Part shown: positions 33,672-42,400 of the stretch, one piece after another
Layout of the letters: every line of letters begins with the position of its first letter
Position numbering within the stretch: the first letter of the stretch is position 1
From: Prevotella sp.
GTDB taxonomy: Bacteria > Bacteroidota > Bacteroidia > Bacteroidales > Bacteroidaceae
NCBI GenBank assembly: GCA_017619375.1
Contig: JAFZSL010000040.1
Span: forward strand, 62,001-126,000
Length of the DNA stretch: 64,000 nucleotides
Reading direction: 5' to 3'
Made by a program: the position numbers and the translations under genes
The notes under the pieces: model-generated
Seen by the model: only the letters and a program-made list of their open reading frames with translations
Database searches by the model: none
What the model was told of the DNA's origin: nothing

Positions 33672-35117
33672 ATGAGAAAATTAGTCTTTTTGAGTTTGTT
33701 GCTGGTGGCGATGACCATCCAGGCACAAACAGCGAGGAATTTCAAAATCGACCTGGTGGAGGGCGAATCGCACATGGTGGCGTTCCTTCCCGAGAATCCG
33801 TCGGGGAAAGCCATCGTTGGCATCCCAGGTGGAGGCTACTCCGTGCTCTCCAACTCCCATGAGGGACTGCAATGGTCGAACTGGCTCAACCAACAAGGTA
33901 TTGCCTACTTCGTAGTGAACTACAGACTGCCCGAAGGCGACCGCACACGACCCATCGGTGACGTGGAGAAAACGTTCCGCATCGTCAGGGACTCGGCGGC
34001 AACATGGGGCATCAACCCTCACGATGTCGGCATCATGGGATTTTCCGCAGGTGGACATTTGGCATCGGTCATCTCCACCCTCTCTCCTTATGAACTGAGG
34101 CCCGACTTCACCATCCTTTTCTATCCCGTCATTTCCATGGATGAGAAGGTGTCGCATGTGTGGTCTTGCCGCAACTTCCTTGGTGAGGACCAGAAAAATC
34201 CCGAGATGGTGAAGAAATACTCCACGCAGAACGCCGTGAAGAGACACCTCACGCCGCCTGCAGTCATCCTCATGTCCAATGACGACAGACTTGTGCCGCC
34301 GGTAACCAATGGCATCGCATACTATTCGGCCATGCGCAATGCAGGTAACGAATGCTCGATGTTCGTATATCCTTCCGGCGACCACGGATGGGGCGTGGGA
34401 CCGTGGTTCAAATACCACGACCAGATGCTCAACGACCTCGGCAACTGGCTCAAAAACCGACAGACTCCGAAGACCGACGCCATCAAGGTGGCGTGCATAG
34501 GAAACAGCATCACCGACGGACACGGCATCGACATGGCTCCACAACATGGATATCCAGCACAACTGCAAAGAAGACTGGGAAGCGACTATTGGGTGAAAAA
34601 CTTCGGCGTGAGTGGCAGGACGATGCTCAACAAAGGTGACTTGCCCTATATGAACGAGACGGCGTGGCAGGATGCACTTGCCTTCCAACCCGACATCGTC
34701 GTCATCAAGTTGGGCACCAACGACACCAAACCGCAAAACTGGCAGTATGGTGACACCTTCAAGCAGGACTTGAAAGAGATGATTACCCAACTCTGCCCGT
34801 CGCTTGCATTACAAGCCAAGGGCAAGAAAAAAGTAAAGAAGACTAAAGTGGCAGAACCTGTCAAACCGCAGATATTCCTCTGCACCCCCATTCCGGCCTT
34901 CAAGTCATCGTGGAACATCAACGACTCCATCATTGTCAATGGCGTCATTCCCATCCAGCAGGAGGTGGCCAAGGAATACGGCCTGAACATCATCGACCTC
35001 CACTCCCTCTTCGCCGAAGATGGCGACTTGGTGCAGCCGGATGGCATCCACCCCAATGACAAGGGCGTGGCGAAGATGGCGGAAATCATAGCCGACGAAA
35101 TCAAGAAAAACCAATAG
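33672..35117 (+). CDS. Two-domain esterase: alpha/beta-hydrolase fused to SGNH hydrolase
   Basis: A 481-aa exported protein with a signal peptide (residues 1-18, TIQAQ). Domain 1 (about 25-265) is an alpha/beta-hydrolase of the acetyl-xylan-esterase/carboxylesterase type with IPGGGYS as oxyanion motif, the nucleophile S125 in MGFSAGGH and the histidine in YPSGDHGWG. Domain 2 (about 272-481) is an SGNH/GDSL hydrolase opening with CIGNSITDGHG and ending with the DGIHPND block. Both active sites look intact, so the protein could remove two kinds of acyl groups or act on two positions of a decorated polysaccharide. It is monocistronic and ends at a clear terminator. Confidence 0.85.
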   Translation: MRKLVFLSLLLVAMTIQAQTARNFKIDLVEGESHMVAFLPENPSGKAIVGIPGGGYSVLSNSHEGLQWSNWLNQQGIAYFVVNYRLPEGDRTRPIGDVEKTFRIVRDSAATWGINPHDVGIMGFSAGGHLASVISTLSPYELRPDFTILFYPVISMDEKVSHVWSCRNFLGEDQKNPEMVKKYSTQNAVKRHLTPPAVILMSNDDRLVPPVTNGIAYYSAMRNAGNECSMFVYPSGDHGWGVGPWFKYHDQMLNDLGNWLKNRQTPKTDAIKVACIGNSITDGHGIDMAPQHGYPAQLQRRLGSDYWVKNFGVSGRTMLNKGDLPYMNETAWQDALAFQPDIVVIKLGTNDTKPQNWQYGDTFKQDLKEMITQLCPSLALQAKGKKKVKKTKVAEPVKPQIFLCTPIPAFKSSWNINDSIIVNGVIPIQQEVAKEYGLNIIDLHSLFAEDGDLVQPDGIHPNDKGVAKMAEIIADEIKKNQ

Positions 35118-35158
35118 GAAAGACTTGATTATCTTGATTCCTTCCTATCCCTATATAA

Positions 35159-35184
35159 AAAGGTCACCTCGGTGGCCTTTTTTT
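35159..35184 (+). terminator. Rho-independent terminator after the double esterase gene
   Basis: AAAGGTCACC and GGTGGCCTTT pair (one G-T wobble) around a minimal loop, followed by a run of T. It lies about 40 nt after the esterase stop. Confidence 0.85.
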
Positions 35185-35236
35185 GTCTTAGGATAAAAAA
35201 ACAACTTATATAAGGATGGATTTCAAAATCTTTTCC

Positions 35237-35244
35237 TATCTTTG
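35237..35244 (+). promoter_or_regulatory. Promoter -7 box of the SH3-domain gene
   Basis: TATCTTTG (TAnnTTTG) occurs 52 nt before the ATG at 35297, just beyond the upstream terminator. Confidence 0.65.
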
Positions 35245-35296
35245 CCGTGTCCTTTGAGTAGATTTTTTAGTAAATAACTATTATAACTCTTATAAG

Positions 35297-35731
35297 ATGA
35301 AGAAAAAAATCGTTTTGATGGCAGCAGCCTTGTTGTGCTGTTTGGCCATGTCGGCCCAAAGCATGAAGATGGTGGTCGACTCGAAAGGAGAAGTGGTGGG
35401 ACGACTGGTCAGAATAAATGCCGACACCTATACCGTGGATGTGCAGGATTCTTATGACGTGCCCAAGGCGGGCAACCGTGTCGTCACCTACAGCGCTGCC
35501 AACGGACAGGGCATTTGCTATCGCCATCCCGACCGCAGGGGCAACATCAACGTACGGAAAGGCCCGTCCACCAAAACTGCTGTCATAGCCAAGATTCCTG
35601 ATGATGATTACCTTCCCGAATGCTATCCTTGTTTGGGTAAGTCCAACGGATGGTACAAGATTCGCATCGACGGAAAGATTGGTTATGTCCGACAGGATTT
35701 GGCCCAATGGGATGGCATGTGCACCTTCTGA
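35297..35731 (+). CDS. Secreted bacterial SH3-domain protein
   Basis: A 144-aa protein with a signal peptide (residues 1-20, MSAQ). The C-terminal about 65 residues form an SH3b domain with NVRKGPSTKTAVIAKI, NGWYKIRIDGKIGYV. The middle 40 residues (MKMVVDSKGEVVGRLVRINADTY) precede it without a known family. SH3b domains bind peptidoglycan or protein partners in the periplasm. It has its own promoter and is followed by a 15-bp hairpin. Function unknown beyond envelope binding. Confidence 0.75.
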   Translation: MKKKIVLMAAALLCCLAMSAQSMKMVVDSKGEVVGRLVRINADTYTVDVQDSYDVPKAGNRVVTYSAANGQGICYRHPDRRGNINVRKGPSTKTAVIAKIPDDDYLPECYPCLGKSNGWYKIRIDGKIGYVRQDLAQWDGMCTF

Positions 35732-35793
35732 GAAAAACTTTTTGGGGAGTGGGCCTTTAAGGTCTTTACAAGGCTTGGCTCCTTATGATATTG

Positions 35794-35830
35794 TTCGGGC
35801 GGATTTGCTGAATTGGCAAATCCGCCCGAA
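35794..35830. terminator. Perfect 15-bp hairpin downstream of the SH3 gene
   Basis: TTCGGGCGGATTTGC and GCAAATCCGCCCGAA enclose TGAATTG. It is the only structured element of the 244 nt between the SH3 stop and the promoter at 35976. No T-run follows, so it is a terminator-like or mRNA-protecting hairpin. The rest of 35732-35975 holds nothing I can recognise. Confidence 0.6.
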
Positions 35831-35975
35831 AGCGTCTTCCTATGGTGTCTGATTTTCCTGGTGTTCCGGGTCTTCATAGGGGTCTTGGAATCCTGTGAAT
35901 TGTAAACAAATGTTAAAAATGTGGCTTTCGGTGAAAAAAAGTGCCGAAATATTTGGAGGGTATCCTTATTTGACA

Positions 35976-35983
35976 TACTTTTG
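35976..35983 (+). promoter_or_regulatory. Promoter -7 box of the DUF3836-ABC-gntR operon
   Basis: TACTTTTG matches TAnnTTTG, with TTTG at 35952-35955 exactly 20 nt upstream. A perfect inverted repeat begins 2 nt downstream, so the start of transcription would fall inside it. Confidence 0.8.
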
Positions 35984-35984
35984 C

Positions 35985-36008
35985 AGTGTACTATTAAAGT
36001 AGTACACT
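35985..36008. promoter_or_regulatory. Probable GntR-family operator (9-bp inverted repeat)
   Basis: AGTGTACTA and TAGTACACT flank TTAAAG directly after the promoter -7 box. The operon it heads ends with a YtrA-like gntR gene. Small GntR regulators of ABC-transporter operons bind such palindromes in their own promoters. The position would block initiation or clearance, so autorepression is inferred. Confidence 0.7.
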
Positions 36009-36047
36009 AAAACACTAAAAACAGTAACCCTTTAAAATATCAACATT

Positions 36048-36524
36048 ATGAACGTCATCATCACCGCCTTCACCATCATGAGCATGTACTTGAACCTCTC
36101 TCAAAGTACCGATAACATGTATTGCTACAACGCCGACACCGAGAACGGCGCAGTCACCACACTCTATGTCTACGAGAATAAAGCCGGATACCTCACTCCT
36201 AAGGTTTGCTATCATTTCGACTACGACGAACAGGGACGGCTCACCGAGCGCATCAGATGCAAATGGAATGCCGAAGCAAAGACCTACCTACCCAAATCTT
36301 GCCTCAGGTTCAACTACACCGAGAATGACTACGTACTCTCACACAGCACTTGGAACAACAATACCAGTTCCTGGAATCCCACCGATGAAAAGATGCTCTA
36401 TAGCCTCGGAAGCGACCAACTCGATTCCGTCACGCATATCCTCGTTGGTAGCAACGATGAAACCACTATCAAGCGACTCTTCATCCTTGGCTCCCACAAC
36501 GAACGCCTCCTCACCCAAAAGTAA
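36048..36524 (+). CDS. DUF3836-like small secreted protein
   Basis: A 158-aa protein whose N-terminus (MNVIITAFTIMSMYLNLS) is a short hydrophobic stretch, possibly a signal or anchor. The body has repeated strand patterns: YVYENKAGYLTPKVCYHFDYDEQGRLTERIRCKWN and LRFNYTENDYVLSHSTWNN are halves of RHS/YD-like strand pairs seen in Bacteroidota DUF3836 proteins. The family name is a tentative recognition. It is the first gene of an operon with an ABC transporter and GntR regulator, 53 nt ahead of the ATPase, so it may be an envelope partner of that transporter. Confidence 0.55.
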   Translation: MNVIITAFTIMSMYLNLSQSTDNMYCYNADTENGAVTTLYVYENKAGYLTPKVCYHFDYDEQGRLTERIRCKWNAEAKTYLPKSCLRFNYTENDYVLSHSTWNNNTSSWNPTDEKMLYSLGSDQLDSVTHILVGSNDETTIKRLFILGSHNERLLTQK

Positions 36525-36576
36525 ACCATAATTCCTATTTCCTCCTATAGAAATAATCACTAAATAACATATCATC

Positions 36577-37422
36577 ATGATCGATATCCAAAACATCAGT
36601 TTCAATTATGCAGGACAAAAGACGAAGGTCTTCGACAACTTCAGCCTGCAACTGACAGAGAACAACATCTACGGCCTTCTGGGCAAGAACGGAACGGGTA
36701 AGAGCACACTGCTCTACCTCGTTTCCGGTCTCCTCAGGCCTTGTAAGGGAACAGTCAAGGTCGATGGCATGGAGTCGGCTCTACGCAGACCCGAAATGCT
36801 CGAGGAACTGTTCATCGTCCCTGAGGAGTTCGAACTCCCCAACATGACCCTGGAGAAATACGTCAGCATCAACCAACCTTTCTATCCACGTTTCAGCCGC
36901 GAGGTGTTGCAAAACTGCCTCAACGACTTCGAACTGCCCGCATCTCTCTCACTACAGTCGCTTTCCATGGGACAGAAGAAGAAGGTGTTCATGAGCTTCG
37001 CACTCGCGGCTGGAACACGGTTGTTGCTGATGGACGAACCCACCAACGGACTCGACATCCCATCAAAAGTGCAGTTCCGGCGCGTCGTGGCCAACAACAT
37101 GACCGACGACCGCACACTCATCATCTCCACACACCAGGTGCACGACGTGGAGTCACTGCTCGACCACATCCTCATCTTGAGCAATGAGAAACTGTTGCTC
37201 GACGCTTCCGTGGCCGACATTTGCGAGCAGTACAGTTTTGAATACAGGACACCGGGCGCAACAGACGACGACGTCCTCTACAGCGAACCGTCAGTGCAGG
37301 GCAACGCCGTCATCACGAGACGCACCTCTGACATGACGGAGACTCCGCTCAACCTCGAACTCCTCTTCAACGCCGTAACATTGGGCAAGGTGAATGGAAA
37401 CATAGGTAACGTTGCACGATAA
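36577..37422 (+). CDS. ABC transporter ATP-binding protein (YtrB-like)
   Basis: A 281-aa ATPase. Walker A is GLLGKNGTGKST, the signature is LSMGQKKKV (a variant of LSGGQ), Walker B is LLLMDEPTNGLD and the switch histidine is in IISTHQVHD. The reduced size and variant signature fit drug/lantibiotic-type exporters of the YtrB class. It is co-transcribed with two membrane proteins and a GntR regulator, which together make the complete transporter. The substrate is unknown. Confidence 0.9.
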   Translation: MIDIQNISFNYAGQKTKVFDNFSLQLTENNIYGLLGKNGTGKSTLLYLVSGLLRPCKGTVKVDGMESALRRPEMLEELFIVPEEFELPNMTLEKYVSINQPFYPRFSREVLQNCLNDFELPASLSLQSLSMGQKKKVFMSFALAAGTRLLLMDEPTNGLDIPSKVQFRRVVANNMTDDRTLIISTHQVHDVESLLDHILILSNEKLLLDASVADICEQYSFEYRTPGATDDDVLYSEPSVQGNAVITRRTSDMTETPLNLELLFNAVTLGKVNGNIGNVAR

Positions 37423-37435
37423 AACAACCAAGACC

Positions 37436-38215
37436 ATGAGCCAGAATTTCAATTTGCAACGACTGGGGAGATTCCTACGATGGACTCTCGTCACCGACCT
37501 GCCTTATTACAAGAAGACCTTGGGGTCTTTATTGGGGGGAATGATCATCATCTTCCAGTTTATCAACTTGTTCATGTGGAGAGGCGATGGGTTTCATTTC
37601 GTCTATGTCGTTGTCTCCTCCCTCATGATTATCATTCCCTTGGTGGGGTCTACCTATTTCTTCCATTCCTATTCGAATTGGAAAGACGGCATACGCGACC
37701 TCTTCATGTTGCCCGCATCCAACCTGGAGAAATTCCTTGTCAGATACATTCTCTCCGTTTTGGTGCAGCTGGTGCTCTTCTTTATCAGTTGTGTGGTGGG
37801 AGACATACTGCAGTACATTGTGGGACTTGTCGTAGGACGCGAACCATTGAGATTCATCTTCTGGGACATCCTCTCCATGATATCCTTCCAACCGACATTT
37901 AGCAAGGAATTCTTCTGTACGGCAATGCTGTTGTTGTGGATGCATACTCTGTACTTGTTGGGAGCCAATTTCTTGAGAAACATCAAATATAATTTCGTCT
38001 TCCCGACCTTGATACTCTTGCTTCTCTTCATCTTTGTGATAATGTTGCTGCCTGACAGTGGGTATGGAAAAGGAAAGGTGATGCACGAAATCGTGCTCAA
38101 CCATGGCGTGGTCGTTGGCTGCCTGTTGCTCGCCGCCAGCATCTTCAACTATATGCTTTCATATCGCCTCTTCTGCCGCAGGCAGCTGATAGGACGGTTC
38201 TTCAACACACTTTAA
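37436..38215 (+). CDS. ABC-type transporter membrane protein (first)
   Basis: A 259-aa polytopic membrane protein with about six hydrophobic segments (GGMIIIFQFINLFMW, FVYVVVSSLMIIIPLVGSTY, YILSVLVQLVLFFISCVVGD, ILLLLFIFVIMLL, VVVGCLLLAASIFNYM). The polar LFMLPASNLEKFLVRYIL segment between helices is shared with the next gene (LTLPATNLERWTSALIF), which marks the two as paralogous permease subunits. It starts 13 nt after the ATPase stop; an in-frame ATG at 37412 inside the ATPase gene is less likely. Confidence 0.8.
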   Translation: MSQNFNLQRLGRFLRWTLVTDLPYYKKTLGSLLGGMIIIFQFINLFMWRGDGFHFVYVVVSSLMIIIPLVGSTYFFHSYSNWKDGIRDLFMLPASNLEKFLVRYILSVLVQLVLFFISCVVGDILQYIVGLVVGREPLRFIFWDILSMISFQPTFSKEFFCTAMLLLWMHTLYLLGANFLRNIKYNFVFPTLILLLLFIFVIMLLPDSGYGKGKVMHEIVLNHGVVVGCLLLAASIFNYMLSYRLFCRRQLIGRFFNTL

Positions 38216-38226
38216 AACTTGATACA

Positions 38227-39039
38227 ATGGATAATTTCAATTTCAATAGGTTCGTCAGAACATTCAAATGGTGCTTTTATGAGCAACGAGGCAAACTGCT
38301 GAAATGGACGACTGTCGCCATGATTGTCACCTTCGCCGTCGAAATGTTTTTCGTGTTCATGCTCAAAAATAAGACAAATGACATGGGGAGCATGCCTGCC
38401 TATCAGGCAGCAGTGGAAATCTCAAGCACAATAAGTTCGCTCTTCTTGATGATTGCCGTCATGATGGCCAACAGCAACATCTTCGAGTGGATGAAGACCA
38501 AGCAGAAACGTGCCGCATACCTCACACTGCCGGCCACCAATTTGGAAAGATGGACCTCTGCCCTCATCTTTGCGCTTGTCGTCTTCCCCGTATGCATCTC
38601 AATGGGGTTTGTCGTAGGAGATTACATCAGAGACGGTATCTACTATGTCCTGGGCAAGGAATGGATGTCGGGGACGGGTTACCTCCTCAATGTCCTTGGA
38701 ATAAAAAATAATGCCATGGAATTTGACTTGTTGGGGTTAGCCGTGACTGTCTGGTCGGCCTCTTGCTACATTCTTGCAGGGACTTGGTTCAAAAAGGGAC
38801 AGTTCGTCGTCCCCACGGTCTTCATCATCGCTCTTATGTCATTCCTGACGTATCTGGCAAATCACTACGGTAACGAGATTGCAGAAATGGTTGTTAAAGG
38901 TGTCTCTAAAGGGTATGCCGACACAATGAAATACTCTGTCATTTCTTTCATCTTCCTTGCTGCAATTTTCAACCTCTGGTTGAGTTTCAGACTCTTCAAA
39001 CGATTCCAAATCATCTCCACTAATTGGACCAACCTATGA
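38227..39039 (+). CDS. ABC-type transporter membrane protein (second)
   Basis: A 270-aa membrane protein with about six hydrophobic stretches and the same LTLPATNLERW landmark as the upstream permease, 11 nt away. Both end in an ...LWLSFRLFKRFQI- or NYMLSYRLFCRRQL-type final helix. Together with the YtrB-like ATPase they would form a heteromeric exporter. The stop codon overlaps the start of the GntR gene (ATGA). Substrate unknown; antimicrobial resistance or envelope stress is typical of such operons. Confidence 0.8.
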   Translation: MDNFNFNRFVRTFKWCFYEQRGKLLKWTTVAMIVTFAVEMFFVFMLKNKTNDMGSMPAYQAAVEISSTISSLFLMIAVMMANSNIFEWMKTKQKRAAYLTLPATNLERWTSALIFALVVFPVCISMGFVVGDYIRDGIYYVLGKEWMSGTGYLLNVLGIKNNAMEFDLLGLAVTVWSASCYILAGTWFKKGQFVVPTVFIIALMSFLTYLANHYGNEIAEMVVKGVSKGYADTMKYSVISFIFLAAIFNLWLSFRLFKRFQIISTNWTNL

Positions 39040-39407
39040 CATTCAGCAACGACAAAGCCATATACATCCAGATGGCCGACCGCCTCTGCGATGAGATTCT
39101 CTCAGGGAAATACGAGGACGATGCGCGAATCCCGAGTGTTAGGGAATATGCCGTGCTCCTCCAGGTGAACACCAACACCGCCATGAAGGCTTACGACCAA
39201 TTGGCTCGCGACGAGGTCATCTACAACAAGCGTGGATTGGGCTATTTCGTCAAGCCGGGGGCCAAGGAGCAGATCATGACGGCAAGGAGAAAGGAGTTCC
39301 TTGAGGAACACCTCCCTGAACTCTTCCGAAATATGAAATTGCTGGGCCTCGACATCAAAGACGTCATCAAGGCCTGGGAAGAGATGGACAACAATCTCCC
39401 GAAGTAG
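39036..39407 (+). CDS. GntR-family regulator, YtrA-like
   Basis: A 123-aa protein with an N-terminal winged helix (IYIQMADRLCDEILSGKYEDD, IPSVREYAVLLQVNTNTAMKAYDQLARDEVIYNKRGLGYFV) and a short C-terminal helical arm of about 50 residues rather than a ligand-binding domain. That size is diagnostic of the YtrA subfamily. The start ATG at 39036 overlaps the permease stop; the upstream in-frame MDQP is rejected on that basis. It probably represses its own operon through the palindrome at 35985-36008. Confidence 0.88.
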   Translation: MTFSNDKAIYIQMADRLCDEILSGKYEDDARIPSVREYAVLLQVNTNTAMKAYDQLARDEVIYNKRGLGYFVKPGAKEQIMTARRKEFLEEHLPELFRNMKLLGLDIKDVIKAWEEMDNNLPK

Positions 39408-39430
39408 TAGGGACGGGGCTTGTGCCCGCC
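39407..39430. repeat. Dispersed hairpin repeat (copy 2) after gntR
   Basis: GTAGGGACGGGGCTTGTGCCCGCC resembles the copy at 15742 (GTAGGGGCGGGTCTTGTGCCCGCC). It overlaps the gntR stop codon region and ends 30 nt before the stop of the convergent NRPS gene, so it may serve both genes as a 3'-end hairpin. Confidence 0.55.
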
Positions 39431-39459
39431 AGCCGGTGAAAACTCCTGCTTTTGGCCTT

Positions 39460-42400
39460 TCACCACTCCAAACCAATTTGGCGGAGCACCTCTGCGCTGG
39501 AAGAACAGTCGATGAGGTTCGGGCGATGGCCTTCCGCCACAGACAAATGGGCGACAGCCGACAATGCCATGGTGCGCATGGCGTTGTCGGCTGACGCCTT
39601 TTCCACGGCATCCATGAACAAATGGTCATCCACCACGCGGATATCTGGGACAGAGGTGTCTGGGGAGACGGTATGGCATTGGCTTCTCAGCAGTTCGAGG
39701 AAGGTTGGCGCATGGGCTTGGGCGATGTGGAAGACTTTGGGGTCTTCAGTGTCTTGGAATGGCCTTTTCCGCAGCGTTGTCAGACGGAGGATGGCGTCGG
39801 CAGCCACATCTACAGGGATGAGGCTGACGGGGAGGTCGGCGACAGAAACCGGGACCATGCGCAAAAGGGCACATAGCCGCAATGCCATCGCAAGGCTGTT
39901 GGTTTCGGCATGGCGTTGGAACCGTTTGTCGGATGAGCGTGGCGACAGAGACCCTACGCGCATGATGAGTGCGTCGAGTTGCTTGTCGGCCATCATTTCC
40001 AGCACCAAACGTTCGGCCATGAACTTGCTATGTGTATAGGGGTCGTCCAATAGTTGGCCGATATGCAAGTCGCGTACGGTCAACGTGGAGGCGCACCCCG
40101 ACAGCGCATCATGGTATCCCGCGATGCCCAGGGTGGACACCTGCACCAATAATGAGTGATGGTCGTGGCAGAATGCTGCTAATCGCGACACCGCTTCTGT
40201 GTTCACGGCATGCAGCAGTGAGGGGCGGGCGAAATGCCTCACATCGGCGGCGCAGTTGATGACCATGGAGAAATGACGACCATGCAACGGGGTGAGGGCG
40301 TCGACATCGGTCAGGTCGCCAGGCACCACGTCGAGATGCCGGAGTTGTTCTTCGGAGAGGGGTTTCCCGAAATAATAGGCATGGGAGTCCTGCAGTCGCT
40401 GTTGGGCGTGTGCCGATGACGCTCCTCTGACAAGGCAACATACGTCTCCCTTCTCGCGCTCCAAATATTCATGGAGCAAATGGATGCCCAGATATCCCGT
40501 GCCACCGGTCAAGAGCATACCTCCTTGGCAGGCATGGCTGTCATCGCTCCTATGGTTCCCATCGCTCCTCAGGCACTGATGTATCCGTGAGTAGTCGCCA
40601 TCGATGGGATAAAGGGTGGTGGTGTGTTCATGGGCCAACTGATGTGCCAGTTTTCTCGGTGTAGGATGTAGAAACACCCATCCGTATTCCGTTTTGCATC
40701 CCACTTCTCCAAGCACTGACATCAGGCTCATGGCTGTCAGCGAAGAACCACCAAGGAGGAAGAAGTCGTCGTCGAGACCCACGGCGTCACATTGCAGCAC
40801 TTGGCTGAATGCGTCGCAGACTACACGTTGGAGGCGTGTGAGTGGGATGGCGGTGGAATGGGAGGTGGAGAATTCGGGAGATGGCAGATTCTTGCGGTCG
40901 ATTTTCCCATTGGATAGCAGGGGAAACTGCTCCATCTCTATCCAACAGGTGGGTACCATGTAGGAAGGAACTTGCTCAAGCATCGCCTGCATCAGTGTCT
41001 TTTCGTCCGTCGTCTCTTTGGAAGTGTAGTAGGCGCATAGTTGGGTGCGTCCCTGGTGGGTGGCTGTGGTGACGCAGGCTGATGTGACATGGGGGAGATG
41101 GGCGACGAGGCGTTCCACCTCGTCAAGGCTCACCCTGTAGCCGTTCACTTTCACCAAACGGTCCAAACGCCCCATGTATTCCAACTGCCACTCCTCATTC
41201 CATCGCGCCAGGTCGCCGGTGTGATAAAGGAGGGGCATGGGTTCTCTGGGATTTCTGCTATCCCTGGTGTCCATAGGAGTGAATCTCTCCTTTGTCAGTA
41301 GTGGGTCTTTCCAATAGCCGGTGGCAAGTTGCGGCCCCGACAGGCAGAGTTCGCCGACGGCACCTTGGGGAAGGAGTCGGCCGTGGTGGTCCAACACGTA
41401 GGCGGCGGTGTTGTCAAGGGGGCGGCCGATGGGGATGGTGGCGTATGTGCGCCCTTGTTCCAGTTCGTAATAGGTGGCATCCACGCAGAATTCCGTAGGC
41501 CCGTAGGTGTTGTAGATGTGGCAGGTCGACGCCGGGACGTTCATCAGTTGTTCACCACCAAGACAGATGTAGTCGAGTGTGGGGTGGGGACGGCTTGCCA
41601 CCAGGGCGCCCATCTGCGTGGTGTAGCAGCCGCCGGTGATGTGGTGGTCGTCGAGGAACAGGTGGAGTTTGTCCATGTCATGCCTCACCTCTTCGGGCAT
41701 CATATGGACGCTTCCCCCGACGGTGAGGACGGGGAACAGGTCTTCCACGTGGGCGTCGAAGGTCAGGGAGGAATGGCAACTGATGCGACTGTGTGCGTCT
41801 ATGTGCCAGCGACGCACGATGAAATGCAGCAGGTTGGTCAGGGCGCGATGCGGGAGCATCACACCTTTTGCATGGCCTGTCGTGCCTGATGTGAAAATCA
41901 TGTAGGCAGTGTCGTCGGGAAGGACCCGGGGAAGTTGGATGACACTTCCTGAGGCGGGGTGGGGGAGGCGCATGGGGTCGAGCGTCACTCTTAGGTTGGC
42001 ATCCGTGACAATCGCCTCGCGGTAGGTTTCCGGCCAGGAAGGGGCGAGGGGCACGTAGGCGGCTCCTGACAGCATGATACCGACGACGGCCGTCAGGAAT
42101 CCGCAGCAGGGGATGGCTGTCACGCCGACGAAATCGCCTCGTCCCACACCCTGTTCTGCGAGCCAATACGCCACGTCGCTCGCCGCACTTTCCAACTGTG
42201 CGTAGGTCAGCGTCTCGCGACCATCATCCACCGCCACGGCATCAGGGGTGCTGCTCGCTTGCGCTTGCCACAGGTCCAGGAAAGTCTTGTCGGCATCATA
42301 AGGCACCCGTTCGCCTTGCGACAGATGGATGATGTCCGTTCGCTCTTTTTCGTCCACAAGTTCAACGTTCTTGATGGCAAGGTGGGGGTGTCTCAGCATT

